From: Imbricaverruca yamaguchii
Taxonomy: Eukaryota; Arthropoda; Thecostraca; Neoverrucidae
Assembly (NCBI GenBank): GCA_034440575.1
Contig: JAOTOL010001438.1
Location: forward strand, 864,501 to 928,500
Length of the DNA: 64,000 nucleotides
Direction: 5' to 3'
Within the stretch, counting starts at the first letter, position 1. The number at the start of each line of letters is the position of its first letter. The translations under genes and the position numbers were made by a program. Below the pieces are notes generated by a model that was not told the DNA's origin, did not search any database, and was given only the letters and a program-made list of their open reading frames with translations. This document shows positions 11,501 to 21,300 of this stretch, piece by piece.

Positions 11501-14178
11501 TCTCGATAGGTTAGGGTCACGTCCCGACAGCTCAGGGCATATGCTCCCACTGATCGGAGGTTGACGGTCATGTCCCAACAGGCTAGAGACCAAGTCCCAA
11601 CAGATCAGGGGTCGAACTCTCACAGGTCAGAAGCTGAGGGTCTCGTCTCTCGGACCAGAGCCAAGAGCTAAAGCACAATGATAGAGCCACTCACTATCAC
11701 TAAGGTAAAATCACGTACTGAAACGACTTAAAACAGGCACAGGTGAAAAGTTCCAAAGGGCAGGCCAAGAAACGCACAGAGGCGCTTCCATGACACCCCG
11801 CACGCCCATATATGAGTCGACCTGATGACACGCTGCACGCCTGTCTATGAGTCACCCTGATGACACGCTACACGCCTGTCTATGAGTCACCCTGACACAC
11901 TGCACGCGTACTGCCGACTCTCCACGACACGCTGCAAGCCCATCTATGAGTCACCCTGATCCTGCGCTGCTCGCCTACTTTTGAGTTACCTTGTAGTGAA
12001 GGTCCTTCTTCTTGGCTCGTGATAGACTAGAGGACCCGCGCGTCGCGATAACTCCGAATGCCAAAAATGATATGTTCTCTGCACGATATATTGTGCAGAA
12101 AATATAGTGAATATATAGAGACACTCGCAACAATGTTCCAGGCCGACAGCAATCACTTTCAGTTCTCAATTTGGAGGCCGAAATACAGTTGTTAATTTAC
12201 GCACGCGACCGACAGCGACAGGTCCGCGCGGCTCGACAGTCCAGACACGTCTCCCTGCGGGGGTCTGGCCACAGCCCTGGCTCAGACACGGCCGGAAGGC
12301 CGGTACAGGTCACAGAAGCCGGGCGTCGGCCCGTAAATGCTGACTCGGTTCCGACGAGGGCCGGTGACCGCGTCGCCGGCGCCGGACGGACATGTACGGG
12401 CGTGACATGTGCCGGGCATGGTAGGTCGGCTGATTTACTGGGTCACAACACCCACAGTTAGATATTATACGATTAAAACAGTACGTGTCTAGCAACTCTG
12501 TTACAACCTTAACACTCTGTACGCGTACCGCTGAGTCGCCCTGACAGGCCGTACACCTACCTTCTGGTAGGCCGAGCCGCGTGGAACTAGGATGATCTCG
12601 TCGTACAGCTTGCCGCTGGCCGTGACCCACAGGTTGGCGGGTGGCAGCTGGCGGGTTAGCCGCCGTTAGTATTTGTGCGGGGACGATGGAGTCCTTTTGC
12701 GAGATATTGCCAGATATGCCAGCCACTTTTTCGGGGGAGGGGAGGGTGAAGTTCTTAAATTATCGGGCATCCGCTGCCCGCTGACGAGGTGATATCTAGA
12801 TCTGCTTAGGTGAGGCTATATTTCTCGCATAGTAACAATCACATAACATCATAACATTTGCAAACACAAACGCTTGCGACAAGAATATCCTAGTATCATA
12901 GAAAACCATTATTGGGATACACGTTTGCGGCAGGATGAACATTGGCGCTTTGGAAACTTTGTGCACACTGTATACATGGTGAAACTGACATTATACAGAC
13001 GTCTATGAAGCAAACATCCGTGATACAAGTATGTGCAATACAGTAAGAACCTTTGCATAGGGAACATGTCTTCTGAAATCCTTCGCCATTGGCTGAAAAT
13101 CGCTTGAGTCTGTATCCACATCTATAAAGAGCAGTTAGTTGAGCACCAAACCAAGTGTGTTCTACTTGCAACGCCAGAATAATACAAAATCCAGATTACG
13201 AAATGGATTCTGCCAACAAGGTACCATATAAATGCATGGGTGCCAAAGCTTACTCCAAGAACGGTCATGGAAAGTACATAGCATATCATTATAAACCGCA
13301 TGCAATTTTATGTTGTACATGTAAACATTACTTGGTTTCTTGAGGGTGTCAGGATCATTGAAAATGAAAATGAAAGTAGGATGACCGGAACAAAGTTCGC
13401 AAATTTATAGAAATAGAACTACAACTAAAACCTGCACATCAAGCTTTTGAAGGAAAAACATCCGATGTGGGTGCGCCTACAACCAACGTAATAATCAATA
13501 GATATTTGACCAGGAGAAGTGCTGATCATGCTTGTGACGGACGGTCCTGAAGAAACTGGCCCTCATGAAAACGGCAAGGCTCCGTTTTCATGAGGGCTTT
13601 TGGAAGCTGACTTGAGACTTTCTCGGCGCAAAGGATAAAAGAGATGTTGAAATGGATGATGAGTTATACTTTTGATAACAATGGGACGCCTCGTCTGAGA
13701 ACAGTGGATGCATGCTACAATGGGAGCGGTGGGGACTGTAGTGGGGGCATACCTAATGAGGTAAAGTGCCACATGCAAGAGAAGTACCAGATCAGCATCA
13801 TGGTGTGGCTGGCGGCGAAGGAGAAAGGAATCTCGAAGTGCTTTCTTTCCCTGCAAGTTCGCACTCGACGCGATAACCATAAAAACTGCATAACAAGCTA
13901 TTTATCTCCATAGCTCAGTACCGCAGCGTTGGTCGGTAAGCCTTATGGCCTGACTTGGCATCATATCATTACGAGAAGAGCATCGCGGAGCTGTTCAAGG
14001 CTGCGTACATCTGATATTTGCACAATACACACAACTTGCAAAACTGTCCAAACTGTGACCGGAGACTTTCTGTGAGGAATAATTAAGCAGCCGATTGCAA
14101 GGGTGGGTCGCAAGCTCCACCGGAAGCCGCGCTCAGAAGGATGCCAAGGGTCATAGCCTTTTGAGCTCGGAAGTGGCG

Positions 14179-14241
<63 letters not shown>

Positions 14242-17200
14242 CGCGCGGGCTGCTGCTTGGCCGCGTTGGTGTCAAACAGCTGATTCATTAGGCTAGTAAG
14301 TTATTTGGGCTTTAGGGTGCATCGACCATGTTGATCACATAGCACTGGGCTAGCAATGTGAGTGCTGAATGTAGCATGGTGCTGCGCTCAGAACACCGCT
14401 TTTTGTCAGAATTCAATTTTTTCCAAAATGCATATTTAACACACGTAAAATCAATATTCAACACCCATAGACGGATTCAGTAACAGGCAACGTATATTGC
14501 ATTATGAAATTGGTGCTTTTCAGACAGCTTTGCGACAAACTATTTTCCACCGCGTCATGCCAAACTAAAAGTTATGATCGAACTGATTGTTAGTCCATAA
14601 CACAATGTTCCCGTAACTGATGCTGGTCGGTTATTGACTTCAGGACGCGTCGACCGTTTTCGTCGATATAACGTCGCCGACCTGTCACAGCGGTCAGTCG
14701 CGGAGAAAGGGCAGCGCCAGGTGGGACTCTAACCCAGTCCTTCCGTTCGGGAACTGGCATCCTACCCCTGGACTGGTAACTACGCCGCTCCAGCCACCGT
14801 TTCTCACACCATAAGAATCGCCGCACCTTGACTATGTGTGACACTGGAGTTTAGTGGCGCATCGACTACATCGGTCATGCAGCTGTGCGACACTGGCAAA
14901 GACAGCAACAACACGTGCCGTGAACAGCCAGACGCGGAGCCGCCACTCACGTCGAAGTTGGGCGACGGCAGGTGTTTGCCGACGTTGTCGTCGAAGCCCT
15001 TGGAGCGTGCCGTGGTCAGGTGGCGTCCGATGAGCGCCGCCAGCGAGGCGGCCGGCGGCGGGGACGCCCACAGTTCGTCCACAGACGCCACCGACGGCGA
15101 CGCGCCGCGGTCCTCTGAGGTCAGGTGGCGCCGTCAGGTGGTGACACCAGGTGGGGCGGTCAGGTGGCGCGGTCAGGTGGGGCTGTCAGGTGGCGCCGTC
15201 AGGTGGTGAGACCAGGTGGGGCGGTCAGGTGGGGCGATCAGGTGGGGCGGTCAGGTGGTGACACCAGGTGGCGTGGTCTGGTGGTGTGGTCTGGTGGTGA
15301 GGTCAGGGTGGTGGCCTGGTGGGGCGGTCAGGTGGTGTGGTCTGGTGCGTGCCGCGGTCCGTGAGGTCAGGCGGCGCGTCAGGTGGTGCGGTCAGGTGGG
15401 GAGTTAGGTGGGGTGGTGATGGTGTGTGGTTGGTGGTGTGGTGGTGCAGTGGTGATGTAGTGTGGTGTGGTGTGGGTGAGAGGTGTTAGCGGACAGGCGG
15501 CGCGCGGTGTCGGTGAGGTCAGGTGGGCCGTAGGTGTGGGGTCAGGTGGTGTGGTCAGGTGGGTGCGGTTAGGTGGTGTGGTCAGGTGGTGTGGTGTGGT
15601 GATGTGGTCTGGTGGTGTGGTGGTGTCAGTGTGGTGTGGTGTGGTGTGTGGTGGTGTGGTGTGGTGTGGTGTGGTGTGGTGTGTAGGTGTGGTGTGGTGG
15701 TGTGGTGTGGTGTGGTGTGGTGTGGTGTGGTGATGTTGTGTGGTGTGGTGTGGTGTGGTGTGTGGTGTGGTGTGGTGTGGTGATGTAGTGTGGTGTGGTG
15801 TGGTGTGGTGGTGTGGTGTGGTGTGGTGATGTAGTGTGGTGTGGTGTGGTGGTGTGTTGTGTGGTGTGGTGTGGTGTGGTGTGGTGTGGTGTTGTGGTGT
15901 GGTGTGGTGTGGTGTGGTGTGGTGTGGTGTGGTGTGGTGTGGTGTGGTGTGGTGTGGTGTGGTGTGGTGTGGTGTGGTGTGGTGTGGTGTGGTGTGGTGT
16001 GGTGTGGTGTGGTGTGGTGTGGTGTGGTGTGGTGTGGTGGTGTGGTGTGGTGTGTGGTGGTGTGGTCTGGTGGTGTGTGTGGTCTGGTGTGGTGGTCTGG
16101 TGTTGTGGTCTGGTGGTGTGGTCTGGTGGAGTGGTCCGGTGGTGTGGTGATGTGGTCTGGTGGTGTGGTCTGGTGGTGTGGTCTGGTGGTGTGGTCTGGT
16201 GGCGTGGTCTGGTGGCGTGGTCTGGTGGTGTGGTCTGGTGGTGTGGTCTGGTGGTGTGGTCTGGTGGTGTGGTCTGGTGATGTGGTCTGGTGGTGTGGTC
16301 TGGTGGTGTGGTCTGGTGGTGTGGTCTGGTGGTGTGGTCTGGTGGTGTGGTCTGGTGGTGTGGTCTGGTGGTGTGGTCCAGTCGCGCGGTCAGGTGATCA
16401 GGTCAAGTTCAGGTCAGGTGATACGGTGGCGCAGTAAGGTGATGTGATAAGGTGGTGCATTCAGGTGGTACAAACTAGTGATGCAATCAAATGGTGCGAG
16501 CAGGTGATGAAAGCAGGTTATGTGGTCAGGCAGTGGAATCAAGTGGTGCAGGCAGATGGTGCAGGTAGGTGGTGTGGACAGGTGGTGCAGGCCAGACAGA
16601 TGGCGCGGTCAGATGGTGCGGTCGGGTGGTGCGGTTAGGTGGGACGACCAGGCGGTGGGCTCAGGCGGTTGGATCCAGTGATGTGGGCAGGCGGTGTAGA
16701 CAGGTGATGCAGTAGGGTACGGCAAGGTCATGCAGTGAGATAGTGAGGTCATATGGTGCAGGTGGGTACGGTTCTACTTCTGCTCTCACTTTCAATGAGC
16801 ATTCTATGTTGTTACCTCAGCCCAGCAAAACAACAACCAGTTATTGACATGAGAAGCGCATTTACAATAGCAGTACAGTGCGGCAGTAAAAATATACTAT
16901 CTTAAATTACATTTTACAGGACATAGCATGTTACAATTGTAGTATCATTGGATGGTGAGTAATAGCATGGCGCCTGGGGTCGTGCAGAAGCTTCCATCTC
17001 GTTATAACACACCATCCTGTAGTGGTAATTGTAGCACAACACTGCGTAAGAGAAGTGATGGCCTAATGTTGGGTCTCAAGGGACTTCGTTTGTTTATTGG
17101 TTGGTTCACGACACACTTTATGCACATTCACGGCTAATGGCGCCGCCCACACTGTTTCGCCGGTGGGCCGCGGGATTGGGAAATGTCCTGAGTGGCGCTA

Positions 17201-20200
17201 GAGTCTAACCCGGGACCTTTAGTACCCATAGCCCGACACCTTAACCACTCGGCCATCCCCGCCCCGTCTCAAGGGTCTTCACTGCCTCGCACACTGCGTA
17301 CAAATTTACCTTGATTATGCAAAAATACGTCACGCTTCCATCCTAAAAATATATGCAAATCTGTGGATCTTCAAGTGCGTCGATCTACTTGGCCGAGTCG
17401 ACAACTGTCGTTCTTATAAACATCTGAAGCGGTGTGGTCACCTTGCAACGTCTGCTGAGACTGACGTGGTCACCCTGCAACGTTTACATGTGCCTGTGAC
17501 AGCCCCTCTCCTCTGTGACATCTGTTTTAAAACTTGACAATAGGCTGTAATGGCCACGAGCATATTGTGGATGGCCTATTGAATACGTAAATACGTCGTA
17601 CTTGAAAATACGTCGTTGTTGTCTTTGTCTTTGTTCTTGTCATCCTGTAGACACGTGTCGTCATACAAACTAGATGCTGCAGGGGTGCACATAAGTGTAA
17701 CCACCTAAAACGCAGCCATCGCAGGACACACATCAGGGAGACTGCAGTATCGCACCAGTGGAGCACATCGGCGGGGCTCTGGCACCGAGCCGGAGTCGGC
17801 CGGCCGGAGCGGACCGAGCGGCACTCACCCGACTGAAGACACAGCCTCTGCAGCAGACGCACGCGCTCCGCCAGCGGGTCGTCGCGCGTGGTGGACGCCG
17901 CACTCTCCACGTACACGAACGGCTGGTTGCCGGGCAGCGCCAGCAGCGACTGGGCGCTGGCGACACAGTGCGCAACACCGGGCAACTCGGCGCACGCCGC
18001 GCAACAGTGTGCACGGACAAGTGACCTGTTGACACTCGACGTGGGCGCCGGCAGAACAAACTCGGCGCACGCGCAAACACAAAAACGGCAGCTTTCGGCC
18101 GTGGATACCGTCGGAAGACAAACGATCGGCGTAAGTCGACGCCTCATATCGGCGTCGCGCGATGCCGTACTTCTGGCGGGCTTGGTAGTTTGCATTAAGA
18201 AAGTGAAAGCGAAATGAACGAATGAAGTTTAACTGAAAATGAAAGCGAAATGAAGGAATGAAGTTTAACTGAAAATGAAAGCGAAATGAAGGAATGAAGT
18301 TTAACTGCAAATGAAATTAATATCATCAACCTGGAGGAAACCCACCGTTCAACTTCCCGCCCATGCTCGCAACAGCCGCACCTGCCCGACGTCGATCAGG
18401 CTCATACACTGAGCAAATCTGTCTCCACCAGGCAACGTACACACATGGGTGAAATGCACATCTCGAATCGATTCGGCTGTCCTGCATTTGACGCACAAGA
18501 CGCGCCCGAGTGGCTTTCTGTATGCCCACTGGCGAATGTGGTCCGATTTGTGGCGTGATCGCAGCACGAATGAGAACGCTCCCCGCATCGGAAGTGCCCG
18601 CGTGACCAGTTCATTACGCTGAATGGCCAGCGCCTGCGTCATCGGGCTCATGGAGATATACGACGTGATACGGAGATGGAGATACTCGTGATATACGGCG
18701 GGGGCGCTTAAGACTGCCCCGCCAGGGGTTCGAAACATGAAACAGTTGTGTAAATAGCGTATGCATGTGCATGTACACAGGCTATGCACGACGAAATACA
18801 GCAGAACCAAACATGACCTCACAAGGCTGGCCGACGGCGTCGCTTCCCCGTCTCACCTGGCGTTTGTGATGATGCGCACCTTGCGCAGCAGGCGGTAGAT
18901 CTGGTCCTCCAGACTGTGCTGCAGCTGTTCGGAGGGCGCGCGGCCACAGCGCGCCTTGTGGTGCGCCACCGCCGGCGGCAAGCCGGCGAAGTAGAAGAGC
19001 ACGCGCGGCGGACACGGTCGGCCGTGGTTGAGCCAGCCGGATGGTAGCCCGGGCACGGTGCGAAGCGTGTCCGAGACATGGCGCAATAGCCTCTGCCTGC
19101 AGGGAACCGACGATCGGAGGGTTTCAAACTGATATATTCACTGCAAACCATCTAAGGTAAACAATTCTAGTTTAATAAGCACTAGCTTTGTCTTTCTCCC
19201 GTAACGGGCGCACGATATCAACCACGTTTAATTTAGGATACTGGAGTCCATGGTTGCTGGTATTTATCTATGTTTTGAATCTAGAAACAACACCTTTCAA
19301 GCTTAATTGCTTGAGGTAGGTTGGTTGGCTATTGTCTTTTTAACGTTACATCGACCGTTCAGCCATATAGCATCAACAATATCTCAAGCCGATTGACCAC
19401 GGGCGAAGAGTAGCGACATGTGAGACTCCGAACCCACAACCTTTCGATTGTGAGACGGGTAACGTACAGTGTAAAATAATTCACCATGTGCCCTGGAAAT
19501 TCACAGTTAATGGAGTTGTGCTATTTCATCCTCGTCTTAGGCTTTTACCATTTTGGCACATGATGTATGGGCAGTCATGACGCACACGACTGCTAAATAA
19601 TGTAAAATGCATGTAACTGAAGTGAAAGGTTCCCCTTTTAAACCCTTAAAACAAAGTGAAAAAAATTAAAAAAATGGCCCAAAAAATACAAATAAAATAA
19701 AATTGCCATTTTTTCCCCTTTTCTTTTTTTTTTTTTTTTTACCAAAATTTTGGGGGGGACAAAAAAAAAAACAAAAAAAAAAAAAAAAAAAAAAAAAATA
19801 AAAAAAAAAAAAAAAAAATTTTTTTTTTTTTTTAAAAAAAATTTTTAAAAGGCTTTATTTCCACCACTTTCTTCCACAGTTAATGGTGAAGTAATTTTGG
19901 ACACTGCTTAAGCAGCAATCCTTTACTTTCTTCCAATTTTTCACTATTCCCAAGCAACTTCTTCCTTCATCCACACAGTTAATGGTGAAGTAACTTTAGG
20001 ACACTGGTAACGTACCCCTACACTACTCGTCCCTAGCTTGGTGTAGTTCAACCAGAAGCAAAACTAGAATTGAAATGACGCAAGCTTGCGATCGCTTTTG
20101 ATCCAGTGTGAGGAAGGCGGCGCCAAGTTGAACACCTGACCTTCATCTCGAGCAATGTGCGCCACCGCATTTCAGCGAGCATTGAAGTTATCGCCGTCTT

Positions 20201-21242
20201 CGGCGGCAGGGTGTTCCTCACCTGCAGACGTCCACGGTGAGCAGCAGCTGGATATAGCTGAGGTCGAACACGTGACTAGGGTGGTACAGTACCACCAGGT
20301 GGGAGACTGAGAACAGAAACAGTAGTGCCCGGGCGGCTGAGTAGCGGAGCTCCGACCAGCGCCTCAAGAACCCCTGAAATGTGCCACAGCAGGTCGCACA
20401 CAAGCACAGACAGGTGGTCAGGGGTGCCACACCCAGCCCACGTCACGTGATACACTACAGCGGCGGGCACACGGATATTCATGGGTACCGCACACACCCC
20501 ACGTGATGTGATACATTACAGTGGCGGGCACACGGATACTCAGGGGTACCGCACCCACCCCACGTTACGTCAGACACTACAGTGGCGGGCAACGGATACC
20601 GGGGTCCCCCCCCCCACGGTCATCGGGCCGGGGGTGCACCCACCCCACGTTACGTCAGACACTACAGTGGCGGGCACACCAGATACTCGGGGGTACCGCA
20701 CCCACCCCACGTTACGTCAGACACTGCAGTGGCGGGCACACGGTGGGCACACCCACGTTACGTCAGACACTACAGTGGCGGGCACACGGATACTCAGGGG
20801 TACCGCACCCACCCCACGTTACGTCAGACACTACAGTGGCGGGCACACGGATACTCAGGGGTACCGCACCCACCCCACGTGACGTGAGACACTACAGTGG
20901 CGGGCACACGGATACTCAGGGGTGCCACACCCACCCCACGTTACGTCAGACACTACAGTGGCGGGCACACGGATACTCAGGGGTACCGCACCCACCCCAC
21001 ATGACGTGAGACACTACAGTGGCGGGCACACGGATACTCAGGGGTACCGCACCCACCCCACGTTACGTGAGACACTACAGTGGCGGCACACGGATACTCA
21101 GGGGTACCGCACCCACCACATGCCACCTCAGACACTAGTGGCAGACATGGACTGTAAAAAAAAAAAATAGTATTATTATACCATTATTATTATTATTATT
21201 ATCATACTATTATTATTATACTTATTATTATTCTTCTTATTA

Positions 21243-21300
<58 letters not shown>

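Noticed and set aside
15467..16447. Long frames reading VWCGVVW / SGGVVWWCG
   Set aside because: Composition artefacts of the GGT-rich array.
17825..18310. Exon 5 starting at 18,0xx (acceptor CACGTCGAG, product SVNRSLVRAHCC)
   Set aside because: Phase also fits, but it inserts about 30 residues absent in SMG8. The acceptor GTGTCGCCAG at 17,957 gives a gap-free match to TNxSxxxLFTVPxNQxFVY.
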